A stretch of 64,000 bases of DNA from Actinomadura rayongensis (GTDB taxonomy: Bacteria > Actinomycetota > Actinomycetes > Streptosporangiales > Streptosporangiaceae), in the NCBI RefSeq assembly GCF_009831215.1, contig NZ_WUTW01000001.1, forward strand, positions 496,001 to 560,000. Direction: 5' to 3'. The notes below the pieces were generated by a model, which was not told the origin of the DNA, made no database searches, and saw only the letters and a list, made by a program, of their open reading frames with translations. Both the position numbers and the translations under genes were made by a program. This document shows, one piece after another, positions 20,770 through 30,392 of this stretch (positions are counted from its first letter, which is position 1; every line of letters starts with the position of its first letter).

Positions 20770-21003
20770 ATGAGTCTGGACGAGGCCGCGAGGCAGCTCA
20801 AGATGGCGGCGCACGACGCCCAGGTGTCGTTCGACTGCGTCGGGCTCGGGGATCTCGCCCGCGCCCAGGAGCACGCGGTGACCCTGCGGGCGGCGGCCGA
20901 CGCCGCGCTGACCGCCCTGGCCCGCGCCCTGGAGGATCTCTCCCCCCAGCAGGCGCGCTCGGCGGGGGAGGACGCCGTGGCCGCCCTGGCCGAGGACGCC
21001 TGA
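20770..21003 (+). CDS. Small helical protein of unknown function
   Basis: 77 residues behind a strong ribosome site (GAAGGAGG) at good distance from ATG 20770. It is nearly all helix-forming and Ala-rich (ARQLKMAAHDAQVSF, then LRAAADAALTALARALE), so a two-helix bundle or coiled-coil dimer is likely. No known family recognised. It follows the mocR gene by 27 bp and is convergent with the MFS gene, 7 bp away. Confidence 0.65.
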   Translation: MSLDEAARQLKMAAHDAQVSFDCVGLGDLARAQEHAVTLRAAADAALTALARALEDLSPQQARSAGEDAVAALAEDA

Positions 21004-21010
21004 CCGGGCG

Positions 21011-22237
21011 TCAGCGCACCGGCACGGGGGTTTCGGACGCGGGGGCGGGCTCGAACCCGCGGGCCAGCGCGATGATCGCCAGCGTGAGGACCGCCGGGAC
21101 GACGTAGGACGTCTGGTAGCTGGACAGCGGCTGCAAAATCAGCACGACCACCGCCCCCGCCACGAACCCCACGTAGTTGAAGATGTTCACCCGCGCCACC
21201 GCGACGCCCAGCCCGGACGGGTCGACGCGGCCCGCCGCCGAGAACGACAGCGGCGGGATGACGCAGAGGCCGAGGCCCGTCACGGCGAACCCGGCGATCG
21301 CCATCGGCGCGTTCTGCGCGGCGACGACCAGCAGCAGGCCCGCCAGGCCCGCGACCGTCCCGGCGCGGACGACGCGCGCCGCGCCGAACCGGCGGACGCC
21401 GAAGTCCGCGACGGCCCGGCTCGCGACCATCGCGACCTGGTAGGCGGCCAGGCCGAGCGGGGCGACGTCCTTGCTGTGCAGGTCGTTGTCGAAGTAGAGG
21501 GCGCCGAAGTTGGACAGCATCGAGTCGGCGACGTAGAAGCAGCCCATCGCGATCCCGATGATCAGCACCGGCCGCCACGGGACGAGCTTGGCCGCCGCCT
21601 TCAGCTCCGCCCCGGCGGGCACGGCGACCTCGTCCTCCTTGGAGGCGAGCCGGGGGCCCGCGACGAGCGTCACGGCCAGCCCGAGGACGGCCGGGATCGC
21701 GAAGCCCACCGCGAGCGAGGTCGTCACGTGGTCGGGGTAGACGTAGGTGTTGGCGACCCACGCCCACAGCGCGCCCGCCCCGGCCGCCGCCGCCCAGACG
21801 GCGTGGAAGCCGGTGAGGATGCTGATCCCGTACGCCCGCTCGGACGTGACGGCCTGCGCGTTCATCGACGCGTCCACGGCCCCGACGGCGAAGCCGAACA
21901 GCGCGACCGCGATGTAGACCGGGATGTCGGCGCTGCCGGACAGGCCGATCGCGAGGACGGTCAGGCACACGAACGGCTGGGAGAGGCGGAGCACGATGCG
22001 GCTGCCGAACCGTCCCATCAGCGGCGCGGCGACCGCGCTGCCCACCCCCGCGACGATCGGCACGCACAGGACGACCAGGTTGATCTGGTCGTCGGTCATG
22101 TGGTGCGCGTCCCGCACCTGGTTGACCCGGCTGACCAGCGCCGCGAAGCACAGGCCCTGGACGGCGAAGACGGCGTACCCGGCCGCCCGCGCGCGCCGGA
22201 CGCGCGCAGTGACGCCGGTGGTGACGCTGCCCGTCAT
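21011..22237 (-). CDS. MFS transporter
   Basis: 408 residues with about twelve hydrophobic helices; the A-like loop APLMGRFGSRIVLRLSQP lies between helices 2 and 3, and a longer cytoplasmic loop (about 195-225, ASKEDEVAVPAGAELKAA) separates the halves. The substrate is unknown. An ATG at 22237 with GAGGGAGCGGGCCC upstream was preferred to an in-frame ATG at 22306. Upstream, GTGAAGAATGTTCA (about 22260-22273) contains the weak dyad TGAA/TTCA and could be an operator. It is convergent with the small helical gene and not coupled to any other gene. Confidence 0.87.
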   Translation of the reverse strand: MTGSVTTGVTARVRRARAAGYAVFAVQGLCFAALVSRVNQVRDAHHMTDDQINLVVLCVPIVAGVGSAVAAPLMGRFGSRIVLRLSQPFVCLTVLAIGLSGSADIPVYIAVALFGFAVGAVDASMNAQAVTSERAYGISILTGFHAVWAAAAGAGALWAWVANTYVYPDHVTTSLAVGFAIPAVLGLAVTLVAGPRLASKEDEVAVPAGAELKAAAKLVPWRPVLIIGIAMGCFYVADSMLSNFGALYFDNDLHSKDVAPLGLAAYQVAMVASRAVADFGVRRFGAARVVRAGTVAGLAGLLLVVAAQNAPMAIAGFAVTGLGLCVIPPLSFSAAGRVDPSGLGVAVARVNIFNYVGFVAGAVVVLILQPLSSYQTSYVVPAVLTLAIIALARGFEPAPASETPVPVR

Positions 22238-22306
22238 GGGCCCGCTCCCTCGGTCAACGTGAAGAATGTTCAGGTGAGGGTAGGGTCCCGCGCCCGGGCC
22301 GGTCAA

Positions 22307-23092
22307 TCAGGCGATCAGCTTGCGGCGCAGCGTCCGCAGCGCCAGCGTCCACGCGACGGCCGCGAACGCCGCGATGCCCGCCAGGTGCCCGAGGTCGGCG
22401 AGCGGCCGGAACCCGAACACCGCGTGCCGCACCAGCTCGACGCAGTGGAACACCGGGTTCGCGTGCGCCGCCACCTGCGCCCAGCCGGGCAGCGACGACA
22501 TCGGGAAGTATGTCCCGGCGACGAGCATCAGCGGCGTCACCACGCCGGTGATCACGTAGTCCAGCGAGTTGATGGACGCGACGCGCGCCGCCGTCCACGC
22601 CCCGAACAGCGACAGCCCGAACGCCGTCGCGAACACGATGAACGGGACCAGCAGCATCCCCGGCGCCGGATCCAGCCCGAACACCATGCCGACCAGCAGC
22701 GGCGCCGAACCGAACACGCCCGCGCGCGCCGCCGTCCAGACCGTCTCGCCCGCCAGCAGCTCGTGCAGGTCCACCGGCGCCGCGAGCACCGCGTCGTAGG
22801 TGTGCTGGAAGACGCGCCGCGTGTACCCGTTGAACATCGCCGGGAACACCGACAGGAACAGCGCGGCCGTCCCGACGACCCCCGTGGCCACGAAGTCCCG
22901 ATACGAGATCCCCGCGACCGCCGCGACCAGCGACCCGACCCCGTAGCCGAACGCCAGCAGCATGAACGCGGGCTCGAACAACGCCCCGAACGTCTGCGGC
23001 TTCCAGTACCGCGTGAACTGCGCGGCCTCATACCGCCACACCCCACGCAAAGCGGCCCCCTCAAACCGCCGCAATCGCCCAGTGTCACTCAC
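22307..23092 (-). CDS. ABC-2 type exporter permease (drug/nodulation type)
   Basis: 261 residues with about six transmembrane helices, starting at GTG 23092, which overlaps the ATPase stop as GTGA. RRVFQHTYDAVLAAPVDLHELLAGE and the C-terminal FPMSSLPGWAQVAAHANPVFH are typical of NodJ/DrrB-like permeases; the latter is the ABC-2 signature region. It pairs with the ATPase just upstream. Together they would export an unknown hydrophobic or amphiphilic compound. Confidence 0.9.
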   Translation of the reverse strand: MSDTGRLRRFEGAALRGVWRYEAAQFTRYWKPQTFGALFEPAFMLLAFGYGVGSLVAAVAGISYRDFVATGVVGTAALFLSVFPAMFNGYTRRVFQHTYDAVLAAPVDLHELLAGETVWTAARAGVFGSAPLLVGMVFGLDPAPGMLLVPFIVFATAFGLSLFGAWTAARVASINSLDYVITGVVTPLMLVAGTYFPMSSLPGWAQVAAHANPVFHCVELVRHAVFGFRPLADLGHLAGIAAFAAVAWTLALRTLRRKLIA

Positions 23093-24027
23093 TCGACGCG
23101 CTCCCCGGTCAGGATCACGAAGACGTCCTCCAAGGTGGGGCGGCGGACGAAGCCGTCCGCGCCGAGCGCTTCGAGTGCGGACGGCGGCAGTTCCTCGGCG
23201 CGCAGGACCGTCACCGAGGGGCCCGTGCGGCGGGTGGGGAGGCCCGCGGCGTGCGCGATGCGCTCCACCTCCGCCAGGCGCGCCGGCGGGCCGTGGTGCT
23301 CGATCGCCTGCTTGCCCGCGTGCCGGGCGACCAGGTCGGACGGGGCGCCGCGCGCGATCACCCGGCCGCGCGCCATCACCGCGCAGTCGTCGGCCAGCCG
23401 CTCGGCCTCCTCGATGTAGTGCGTGGACATCAGGACGGTCGTCCCGGCCGCGCGCAGCCCGTCGATCAGGCCCCACAGCTCGGCCCGCACCTGCGGGTCC
23501 AGGCCGACGGTCGGCTCGTCCAGCAGCACCAGCGCCGGGTCGTGGACGAGCCCGCGCGCGATCAGCAGCCGCCGCCGCATCCCGCCGGACAGGTCCCCGA
23601 CGCGGGTGCGCTCGCGGCCGGTCAGCCGCGCCCGCGCCACGGCCCGCGCGACCGCCGCCGCCCGGCCGCCGCGCGGCACCCGGTACAGGTGCGCGAAGAC
23701 CTCCAGGTTCTCCCGGACGGTCAGCTCCTCGTCCAGGTTGTCCTGCTGCGGGACCACGCCCATCGCCGCCCGCGCCCGCTTGGACTCGCGCGGCACCGGG
23801 AAGCCCAGGACCTCGATCGCGCCCTCGTCCGCGACGGCCTGCCCGGTCAGCAGCCGCATCGTCGTGGATTTCCCGGCGCCGTTCGGTCCGAGCAGGCCGA
23901 GGCAGACGCCGCGTTCCACGGTCAGGTCGAGGCCGTCCACCGCCGCGCGGTCCCCGAACCGCTTCACGACGCCGCGCAGCGCCAGCGCGTTCGTCTGTTG
24001 TGTCACGCTTGTCACGTTATGTCCCAT
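23089..24027 (-). CDS. ABC exporter ATPase (DrrA/NodI type)
   Basis: 312 residues. Walker A is LGPNGAGKSTTM near 50, the signature VGDLSGGMRRRL near 143, and Walker B LVLLDEPTVGLDPQ near 165, followed by the His-switch STHYIEE. A C-terminal extension past about 220 is as in DrrA. It energises the adjacent permease. The ATG at 24027 is used, but a GTG at 24006 just before TQQTNALALRG is an equally good start and could be leaderless, given TAACGT upstream. TGTCACG is repeated 9 bp apart (24001-24016) in the same place. It is divergent from the DUF1707 gene. Confidence 0.9.
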   Translation of the reverse strand: MGHNVTSVTQQTNALALRGVVKRFGDRAAVDGLDLTVERGVCLGLLGPNGAGKSTTMRLLTGQAVADEGAIEVLGFPVPRESKRARAAMGVVPQQDNLDEELTVRENLEVFAHLYRVPRGGRAAAVARAVARARLTGRERTRVGDLSGGMRRRLLIARGLVHDPALVLLDEPTVGLDPQVRAELWGLIDGLRAAGTTVLMSTHYIEEAERLADDCAVMARGRVIARGAPSDLVARHAGKQAIEHHGPPARLAEVERIAHAAGLPTRRTGPSVTVLRAEELPPSALEALGADGFVRRPTLEDVFVILTGERVE

Positions 24028-24096
24028 GCGGGAGCGCGCCTACTGATTTTCCGGCGGACGTTCGTCGCGGAGAGCGGCGCGCTTTAGTGTGGACGG

Positions 24097-24711
24097 GTGG
24101 ATTCGTCCAGTCCGCGCAGGCCCGGGGAACCGGTGCGGCGCGTCACCGAGCTGCGCGCCTCCGACGCCGACCGGGAGCGGGTCGTCGCGCTGCTCGGCGA
24201 GGCCCTCGCCGACGGCCGCCTCACCCTCGACGAGCACTCCGACCGCACGACGCGCGCCTACGCCGCCCGCACGCTCGGCGAGCTGACCGGGCTGACCGGC
24301 GACCTCGCGCCCCGCGAGACCCAGCCGATCATCGCCGACGACCGGCCCGTCTCGGTGCTGTTCGGCCGCGTCCGGCGCGAGGGCCGCTGGATCGTGCCGG
24401 TGAAGCTCCCGCTGTTCGCCCTGTTCGGCACGGTCGACCTCGACCTGCGCGACGCCGTCCTCCAGCGCCGCCACACCGTGGTGGACGCCCTCGTCCTCGG
24501 CGGGCGGATCCGGCTGCTCGTCCCCGACGGCGTCCGCGTCCAGGTCACCGGACGCACCGTCGTCGGGACGCGCGAGCTGCGGCACCGCCCGGCCGACGGC
24601 GGCCCGACCGTGGAGATCGCCGGGACGCTGCTGCTGACGTCCGTCCGCGCCCACGCGCCGAAGCGCTCCCTGCGCGACCGCGTGCGCGGGCGGCTCAACC
24701 GCAAGCGCTGA
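24097..24711 (+). CDS. DUF1707 domain protein
   Basis: 204 residues. The N-terminal 50 or so residues (ELRASDADRERVVALLGEAL, then DGRLTLDEHSDRT and AYAARTLGELTGLTGDL) are the DUF1707 domain, a short helical unit common in actinobacterial surface or membrane-associated proteins. The C-terminal part (about 85-190) has beta-rich features (GRWIVPVKLPLFALFGTVDL, VVDALVLGGRIRLLVPDGVR) seen in LiaF-like cell-wall stress domains. No obvious membrane segment is present. GTG 24097 is 8 bp after TTTAGT and lacks a ribosome site, so a leaderless message is likely. Function unknown. Confidence 0.83.
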   Translation: MDSSSPRRPGEPVRRVTELRASDADRERVVALLGEALADGRLTLDEHSDRTTRAYAARTLGELTGLTGDLAPRETQPIIADDRPVSVLFGRVRREGRWIVPVKLPLFALFGTVDLDLRDAVLQRRHTVVDALVLGGRIRLLVPDGVRVQVTGRTVVGTRELRHRPADGGPTVEIAGTLLLTSVRAHAPKRSLRDRVRGRLNRKR

Positions 24712-24727
24712 GGAGCGCCCACCCGCA

Positions 24728-24762
24728 CCGCCGCCGCGCGGTGTTCCCCCGCGCGGCGGCGG
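24728..24762. terminator. Bidirectional terminator between DUF1707 gene and glpX
   Basis: A perfect 13-bp stem (24728-24740 with 24750-24762) around a 9-nt loop fills the short gap between two convergent genes. There is no T-run on either side, but position and stability fit a shared terminator. Confidence 0.7.
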
Positions 24763-24768
24763 CGCTCG

Positions 24769-25803
24769 CTAGACCGCCGCGTCGAAGTTGATCGCGCTGT
24801 AGGCGCGCAGCTTCTCCAGCTGGTGCTCGCTCGTCACCTGGCGGATCGTCCCGCTGCGCGACCGCATGACCAGCGAGTGCGTCGTCGCGACGCCCTTGCC
24901 GTACCGGACGCCGTCCACCAGCTCGCCGTCGGTGATCCCGGTGGCCGCGAAGAACGCGTCCTCGGACGTCACGAGGTCGTCGGTGGTCAGCACCCGGCCG
25001 AGGTCGTGTCCGGCCTCGACGGCCTTGCGGCGCTCGGTGTCGTCCTGCGGCCACAACCGGCCCTGGATCACGCCGCCGAGCGCCTTGATCGCGCACGCCG
25101 CGATGATGCCCTCGGGCGTGCCGCCGATGCCGAGCAGCAGGTCCACGCCGGTCCCGGCGCGGGCCGCCATGATCGCGCCGGCGACGTCGCCGTCCAGGAT
25201 GAACTTGATCCGGGCGCCCGCCTCGCGGACCTCCTTGACGATGCCCTCGTGCCGGGGCCGGTCCAGGATGACGACGGTCACGTCCTCGACCGACGACCCC
25301 TTGGCCCGCGCGACGGCGCGGATGTTGTCGCCGATCGGACGCTCGATGTCCACCGCGTCGCGCGCCTCGGCGCCCGTGACCAGCTTCTCCATGTAGAACA
25401 CGGCCGACGGGTCGTACATCGACCCGCGCGGCGCCACCGCGAGCACGGCGATCGCGTTGTTCATCCCGAGCGCGGTGAGCCGGGTGCCGTCCACCGGGTC
25501 GACCGCGACGTCGCACTCGGCGCCGGTGCCGTCGCCGACGTGCTCGCCGTTGAACAGCATCGGGGCGTTGTCCTTCTCGCCCTCGCCGATCACGACCACG
25601 CCCTGCATCGACACCGTGTTGATCAGTTGCCGCATCGCGTTCACGGCCGCGCCGTCGGCGCCGTTCTTGTCACCGCGCCCCACCCAGCGGGCGGCGGCCA
25701 TGGCCGCCGCCTCCGTCACCCGGACGAGTTCGAGCGCCAGGTTGCGGTCCGGCGCGGACGGCTCGGTGGTGAGGGGGGAGGAGACGGTCGTTTCGTCGGA
25801 CAT
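24769..25803 (-). CDS. glpX: Fructose-1,6-bisphosphatase, class II
   Basis: 344 residues of the GlpX family, the gluconeogenic FBPase of actinobacteria. Motifs: [17 protein letters not shown] near 43, [18 protein letters not shown] near 75 (metal-binding acidic residues), and [17 protein letters not shown] near 102. It hydrolyses fructose-1,6-bisphosphate to fructose-6-phosphate. It is the counterpart of Rv1099c. It is divergent from the TetR gene, with 171 bp between holding both promoters; no clear -35/-10 pair was found for glpX. Convergent with the DUF1707 gene across a terminator hairpin. Confidence 0.96.
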   Translation of the reverse strand: MSDETTVSSPLTTEPSAPDRNLALELVRVTEAAAMAAARWVGRGDKNGADGAAVNAMRQLINTVSMQGVVVIGEGEKDNAPMLFNGEHVGDGTGAECDVAVDPVDGTRLTALGMNNAIAVLAVAPRGSMYDPSAVFYMEKLVTGAEARDAVDIERPIGDNIRAVARAKGSSVEDVTVVILDRPRHEGIVKEVREAGARIKFILDGDVAGAIMAARAGTGVDLLLGIGGTPEGIIAACAIKALGGVIQGRLWPQDDTERRKAVEAGHDLGRVLTTDDLVTSEDAFFAATGITDGELVDGVRYGKGVATTHSLVMRSRSGTIRQVTSEHQLEKLRAYSAINFDAAV

Positions 25804-25960
25804 GACGTCGCAGCCCTTTCGGTCGTTGTATCCAGAATTCTCCGCAATGTCCGGCCCGGGTCACAAATTGGACCAGACCAGGGACACGGCGTGACCGCCG
25901 CCGGGCGGGCGCAGAACTCCGGCGACGGGTACAGGGATCGTTTCCCCGCGGGCGAGGGCG

Positions 25961-25966
25961 TAATCT
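25961..25966 (+). promoter_or_regulatory. -10 element of TetR gene
   Basis: TAATCT ends 8 bp before the TetR ATG. With no Shine-Dalgarno sequence upstream of that ATG, this placement suggests transcription starts at or next to the start codon. Confidence 0.45.
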
Positions 25967-25974
25967 CAGCACTC

Positions 25975-26616
25975 ATGAGCAGCGACATCGACGTGCCGCC
26001 CGCCGGAGTGGACGAGCCCGCGCAGCGCACCTCCGACCGGGGCGCCGCCACCCGCACCGCCCTGCTGAACGCGGCGCGGGACGTGTTCTGCGAGGCGGGC
26101 TTCGCGCAGGCCGCCGTCACCGACATCGTGGCGCGCGCGGGCGCCAGCGTCGGCAGCCTCTACCACCACTTCAACGGCAAGGCCGACCTGTACCTCACGC
26201 TGTTCGACGAGTTCCAGGCGCGCCAGCAGGAGCGCACCCGCGAGGCGATCACGACCGTCCGCGACGCGGGCGAGACCGACCCCATGCGCCAGTTCCTCGC
26301 CGGCGCGAACGCCTACCTCGACGGGTCGCTCGGCGAACGCGAGGTCGCGCGGCTGTTCATCTCCGGCGACGGCCCGCCCGGCTTCGACCGCGTCATGCGC
26401 AAGCGCCTCAAGCGGTGGGCGCGCCGCAACGCCGCGCTGTTCCACACCGACGACGGCGGCGTGGACGAGGCGCTCGTCATCGTCCTGACCGGCGCGATGG
26501 CGGGCGCGGTGTCGGAGGTCGTGCAGGGCGACGACGAGGACGCGTCCCGGCGGCTCGCCGACGAGATGCTGGCGATCGTCGCGACGATCCGGAACCCGCG
26601 TACCGAGCAGCGCTGA
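25975..26616 (+). CDS. TetR-family transcriptional regulator
   Basis: 213 residues. The N-terminal helix-turn-helix is clear: TRTALLNAARDVFCEAGF, then AVTDIVARAGASVGSLYHHF and NGKADLYLTLF at about 25-75. The C-terminal ligand-binding domain (about 80-205) is all-helical, with FISGDGPPGFDRVMRKRLKR in the middle. The ligand is unknown. ATG 25975 is preceded by TAATCT rather than a ribosome site. It is divergent from glpX and 20 bp before the DUF4245 gene, so either could be a target. Confidence 0.93.
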   Translation: MSSDIDVPPAGVDEPAQRTSDRGAATRTALLNAARDVFCEAGFAQAAVTDIVARAGASVGSLYHHFNGKADLYLTLFDEFQARQQERTREAITTVRDAGETDPMRQFLAGANAYLDGSLGEREVARLFISGDGPPGFDRVMRKRLKRWARRNAALFHTDDGGVDEALVIVLTGAMAGAVSEVVQGDDEDASRRLADEMLAIVATIRNPRTEQR

Positions 26617-26636
26617 CCGTGCGCGATGCTTGAGGC

Positions 26637-27236
26637 GTGAGCGACACGACCGAGAAGCCCGCCCCCGAACGGCCCGTCGTCGAGGTCAACCCCGGCGTCT
26701 ACAAGCGGCTGACCACCGGGCTCGGCGGCTTCACGCTGGCGATGGCCTGCTGCCTCGTGCTCGTCGGCGCGATCTACCTGATCACGCCGCGCAGCGACAA
26801 GGAGGTGCTGCCGACCGTCGACTACTCCGGCCAGCTCCTCGCGATGCGCAGCGGCGCGCCGTTCACCCCGTACGCGCCGCAGGGGCTGCCGTCGACGTGG
26901 CGGCCGACGAGTTCGCGCGTCGACGGGCTCGGCCTGAAGGGCAGGCCGGTCGCGTGGCACCTCGGGTTCGTGACGCCGTCCGACCAGTACGCGGCGGTCG
27001 AGCAGAGCAACGAGAACGCCGGCGCGTACGTCCCGCGCATGACCAACAGCAAGACCCCGACGGGCTCGCGCACGGTCGCGGGCGCGACGTGGCAGACGTA
27101 CCACCGCAAGGACAAGAAGGCGAACTCGCTCGCCCGGACGCTCCCCGGCGGCGTCAGCATCGTCGTCACCGGCACCGCGAGCTATGACGAGCTGGCCGTC
27201 CTCGCCGCAGCGCTGAAGCCTCAGCCCCGCACCTAG
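26637..27236 (+). CDS. DUF4245 membrane-anchored protein
   Basis: 199 residues with a short cytosolic N-terminus, one hydrophobic helix (about 32-52, FTLAMACCLVLVGAIYLI) and an extracytoplasmic domain of about 145 residues. The helix followed by TPRSDKEVLPTVDY and the WHLGFVTP stretch match DUF4245; the M. tuberculosis counterpart next to glpX is Rv1100. Function unknown. GTG 26637 follows shortly after the TetR stop. Its stop overlaps the convergent xseB stop by 4 bp. Confidence 0.88.
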   Translation: MSDTTEKPAPERPVVEVNPGVYKRLTTGLGGFTLAMACCLVLVGAIYLITPRSDKEVLPTVDYSGQLLAMRSGAPFTPYAPQGLPSTWRPTSSRVDGLGLKGRPVAWHLGFVTPSDQYAAVEQSNENAGAYVPRMTNSKTPTGSRTVAGATWQTYHRKDKKANSLARTLPGGVSIVVTGTASYDELAVLAAALKPQPRT

Positions 27237-27454
27237 AACGGCGCGCCGTCGTTCTCCGGCTCGGGCGACGCCGTCGCGGCGGCCAGCCGGGCGCGGGCGC
27301 CCTCCAGCCACTCCTCGCAGATCGCCGCCAGGCGCTCGCCGCGCTCCCAGAGGCCGAGGGAGTCCTCCAGGGTCAACCCGCCCGCCTCCAGCCTCCGCAC
27401 GACGTCGGTCAGCTGGTCGCGCGCCTGCTCGTAGGTGAGTTTCTCGTCGGCCAC
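27233..27454 (-). CDS. xseB: Exodeoxyribonuclease VII small subunit
   Basis: 73 residues from GTG 27454 (another GTG at 27463 would add three). KLTYEQARDQLTDVVRRLEA and GGLTLEDSLGLWERGERLA are the family signature: a coiled helical protein that binds several copies to the XseA large subunit. The complex degrades single-stranded DNA in both directions. It lies directly downstream of xseA on the same strand; GGGTGGGG before the chosen GTG acts as ribosome site. Confidence 0.94.
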   Translation of the reverse strand: MADEKLTYEQARDQLTDVVRRLEAGGLTLEDSLGLWERGERLAAICEEWLEGARARLAAATASPEPENDGAPF

Positions 27455-27464
27455 GCACCCCACC

Positions 27465-28676
27465 CTAGGGCGTGTCCGGCGCGACGGTGACCGCGATGCG
27501 CCCGTCCGCGAGCCGGACCAGCAGCCGGTCGCCCGCCGCCACCTCCGACGCCTCCCGGACGATCCCGTCGTCGTCGCGCTGCACGATCGCGTAGCCCCGG
27601 CGCAGCGTCGCGGCGGGGGAGAGGGCCAGCAGGCGCGCGCGGGTGTGGGCCAGCTCGTCGGACGCGCGGTACAGCGCCCCGTCCAGGCACCGCCGCGCCC
27701 GGTCGCGCAGCGCCGCGACCTGCTCGGACTGCCGCTCGATCTCCCGCACCGGGTCGGCCAGCGCGGGCCGCGACCGCATCCCGCGCAGCCACGCCGTCTC
27801 GCGCTCCAGCCCGCCCGCGATGACCCGGCGGCCCCGGTCGCGGAGCTGGCGGACGAGCTGGATCTGCTCGCGCACGTCCGGGACCGTCCGCTTGGCCGCG
27901 TCGGTCGGGGTGGACGCGCGGACGTCCGCCACGAGGTCCAGCAGCGGGCTGTCCTGCTCGTGCCCGATCGCGCTGACCACCGGCGTCCGCGCCGCCGCGA
28001 CCGCGCGGACCAGCGCCTCGTCGGAGAACGGCAGCAGGTCCTCCATCGAGCCGCCGCCCCGGGCGATGACGATCACCTCGATCTCGGGGTCGGCGTCCAG
28101 CTCGCGCAGCGCCTCCAGGACCTCCCGGACGGCGTGCGTCCCCTGGACGGCCGTGTTCCGCACCGCGAACGCCACCGCGGGCCAGCGTCGCCGCGCGTTG
28201 CGCAGGACGTCGTGCTCGGCGTCGGAGTCGCGCCCGCAGATGAGCCCGATCTTGCCGGGCAGGAACGGCAGCGGCCGTTTGCGCTCCGGACGGAACAGGC
28301 CCTCGGCCGCGAGCACCTGCTTGAGCCGCTCCAGCCGGGCCAGCAGCTCGCCGACGCCGACCGGGCGCACCTCGATGGCGCTGAGCGAGAACGTGCCCCG
28401 GTTGATCCAGAAGTCCGGCTTGGCGTGGACGACGATGCGCGCCCCGTCCACGACCGCCGGACCCGCCGCCTCGAACACCGCGCGCGGCCCGACGAGCCGG
28501 ACGGACATGTTCGCGACCGGGTCCCGCAGCGTCACGTAGACCGTCCCGCCCCGGGCGTTGAGGTCGGTGATCTGGCCCTCGACCCAGATGCGGCCGAGTC
28601 GTCCGATCCAGCCGCCGACCGCCTGGAGGACCGTCCGGACGGGCACCGGCGACTCCGCCGTCGTCTCCATCGCCAT
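27465..28676 (-). CDS. xseA: Exodeoxyribonuclease VII large subunit
   Basis: 403 residues. An N-terminal OB-fold (about 20-110, [20 protein letters not shown]) binds single-stranded DNA. The catalytic domain contains [40 protein letters not shown] and [20 protein letters not shown] (about 130-265), followed by a long coiled-coil region and a C-terminal domain with [14 protein letters not shown]. It works with XseB in mismatch and repair-linked DNA degradation. ATG 28676 was chosen over a GTG three codons upstream. It is divergent from the MarR gene. Confidence 0.96.
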   Translation of the reverse strand: MAMETTAESPVPVRTVLQAVGGWIGRLGRIWVEGQITDLNARGGTVYVTLRDPVANMSVRLVGPRAVFEAAGPAVVDGARIVVHAKPDFWINRGTFSLSAIEVRPVGVGELLARLERLKQVLAAEGLFRPERKRPLPFLPGKIGLICGRDSDAEHDVLRNARRRWPAVAFAVRNTAVQGTHAVREVLEALRELDADPEIEVIVIARGGGSMEDLLPFSDEALVRAVAAARTPVVSAIGHEQDSPLLDLVADVRASTPTDAAKRTVPDVREQIQLVRQLRDRGRRVIAGGLERETAWLRGMRSRPALADPVREIERQSEQVAALRDRARRCLDGALYRASDELAHTRARLLALSPAATLRRGYAIVQRDDDGIVREASEVAAGDRLLVRLADGRIAVTVAPDTP

Positions 28677-28695
28677 GCGCCCCACCCTAGGGCGT

Positions 28696-28732
28696 TTGAA
28701 AACTTAGTTGAGCTAACTTAGTATGGCTAAGT
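28696..28732 (+). promoter_or_regulatory. Promoter and nested MarR operators
   Basis: TTGAAA (28696-28701) and TAGTAT (28719-28724) are separated by 17 bp, a near-consensus housekeeping promoter. Two inverted repeats overlie it: TTAG-N5-CTAA (28704-28716) in the spacer and ACTTAG-N5-CTAAGT (28716-28732) across the -10. The arrangement suits repression by the MarR protein encoded just downstream. Confidence 0.75.
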
Positions 28733-28750
28733 AACTACGAGGAGAGGCCC

Positions 28751-29167
28751 GTGACCGACCGCGAGATCGCCGAGACCCTCAACCGGCGCCTGCGCGACAT
28801 GGTGCTCACGCTCCGGCGCATCACCGCCGACCAGGAGATCACCAGCCAGCAGACGTCGGTGCTCGGCTCCCTGGAGGACGGGCCGCGCCGGATGACCGAC
28901 CTGGCCGCCGAGCACGGCGTCCGGCTCCCCACCATGACCGCGCAGGTCAACCGGCTCGAACGCGACGGCCGGGTCGTCCGGGGCCGCGACGCCGCCGACG
29001 CCCGCGTCGTCACCGTCGAGTTGACCCCGCACGGCCGGGACGGCCTGCGCGCCGCCCGGGAGCGGCGGGTCGCCCTCCTCGCCGAGCGCGTCGCGGCCCT
29101 CCCGGCCGCCGACCGGGACGCCCTCGCGGCGGCCCTGCCCGCGCTCGGCCGCCTGTTCACCCCCTGA
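28751..29167 (+). CDS. MarR-family transcriptional regulator
   Basis: 138 residues with the winged-helix core at about 30-100: ITSQQTSVLGSLED, then RRMTDLAAEHGVRLPTMTAQ, VNRLERDGRVVRGRDAADAR and VVTVELTPHGRDG. It probably binds the paired TTAG/CTAA repeats covering its own promoter and represses itself and the MFS gene 13 bp downstream until a drug-like ligand binds. GTG 28751 has GAGGAGAGG at good spacing. Confidence 0.93.
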   Translation: MTDREIAETLNRRLRDMVLTLRRITADQEITSQQTSVLGSLEDGPRRMTDLAAEHGVRLPTMTAQVNRLERDGRVVRGRDAADARVVTVELTPHGRDGLRAARERRVALLAERVAALPAADRDALAAALPALGRLFTP

Positions 29168-29180
29168 AAGGACGGTTTCC

Positions 29181-30392
29181 ATGCACGTCCAGTCGCCGCT
29201 GCTGCGGCAGCCGCTGTCGGTGTGGGCCACCGCGTTCGCGGCCGTCGTCGCGTTCATGGGCATCGGCCTGGTCGATCCCATCCTCCCGGCGATCGCCAAG
29301 AACCTGGCGGCGTCGCCCAACCAGGTGTCGCTGCTGTTCACCAGCTACTTCCTGATCACGGCCGTCGCGATGCTCGTCACCGGCTGGGTGTCCAGCCGCA
29401 TCGGCGGCAAGCGGACGCTGCTGATCGGGCTCGCGCTCGTCGTCGTGTTCGCCGGGCTGGCCGGGACGTCCGACACCGTCGGGCAGCTCGTCGGCTTCCG
29501 CGCGGGCTGGGGCCTCGGCAACGCGCTGTTCGTCGCGACCGCGCTCGCCGTCATCGTCGGCGCGGCCAGCGGCGGCGCGGAGTCGGCGATCATCCTCTAC
29601 GAGGCCGCGCTCGGGCTCGGGATCTCGCTCGGCCCGCTCGTCGGCGCGCTGCTCGGCGACATGAACTGGCGGTACCCGTTCTTCGGCACCGCCGCGCTCA
29701 TGGCGATCGGCTTCCTGCTGATCACGACGCTGCTGCGCCGGACGCCGAAGCCCGCCGCGAAGACCTCGCTGACGGCGCCGATCCGCGCGCTGCGGCACGG
29801 CGGGCTGTCCACGACGGCCTTCAGCGCCCTGTTTTACAACTACGCGTTCTTCACGGTGCTCGCGTTCACGCCGTTCGTGCTGGACATGGACGCGCACGGC
29901 ATCGGCCTGGTCTTCTTCGGCTGGGGCGTGCTGGTGGCGCTGTCGTCGGTGTTCGTCGCGCCCCGGCTCCAGCGGCGGCTTGGAACGATCCACGTCATGT
30001 ACGCGGCGCTCGTCCTGCTCGCCGTGTTCCAGCTCGGGCTCGCCGTGTTCGGGCACGGCGGGATCGTCGCCTGCACGATCCTGTCGGGGATCCCGATCGG
30101 CATGAACAACACCGCGTTCACCGAGGCCGCGATGGAGGTGTCCGACAGCCCCCGGCCCGTCGCGTCGGCCGGGTACAACTTCGTCCGCTGGCTCGGCGGC
30201 GCGGTCGCGCCCTACGCCGCGACCAAGCTCGCCGAGCACCTGAACGCGTCGGTGCCCTACGTGGTGGGCGCGGCGTGCTGCGCGGCGGCGATCGGCGTCC
30301 TGGGAGTCCGCCGCCGCCACCTGACAGCCCTGGAACGCGTGGACATCGACCACACGTTCCAGGACGTCCCGGCCGTCAGCCCTGGCCGTTGA
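29181..30392 (+). CDS. MFS efflux transporter under MarR control
   Basis: 403 residues with about twelve transmembrane helices of the DHA1 drug:proton antiporter type: [20 protein letters not shown] in helix 1 and [19 protein letters not shown] between helices 2 and 3. It lies 13 bp after the marR gene and is probably on the same message. The 17-bp tail overlaps the convergent proline-rich gene. The exported compound is not predictable. Confidence 0.9.
   Translation: MHVQSPLLRQPLSVWATAFAAVVAFMGIGLVDPILPAIAKNLAASPNQVSLLFTSYFLITAVAMLVTGWVSSRIGGKRTLLIGLALVVVFAGLAGTSDTVGQLVGFRAGWGLGNALFVATALAVIVGAASGGAESAIILYEAALGLGISLGPLVGALLGDMNWRYPFFGTAALMAIGFLLITTLLRRTPKPAAKTSLTAPIRALRHGGLSTTAFSALFYNYAFFTVLAFTPFVLDMDAHGIGLVFFGWGVLVALSSVFVAPRLQRRLGTIHVMYAALVLLAVFQLGLAVFGHGGIVACTILSGIPIGMNNTAFTEAAMEVSDSPRPVASAGYNFVRWLGGAVAPYAATKLAEHLNASVPYVVGAACCAAAIGVLGVRRRHLTALERVDIDHTFQDVPAVSPGR

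Noticed and set aside
19282..20874. Long minus-strand extension of the exporter gene
   Set aside because: It is antisense to mocR; the EamA fold begins at ATG 19281.
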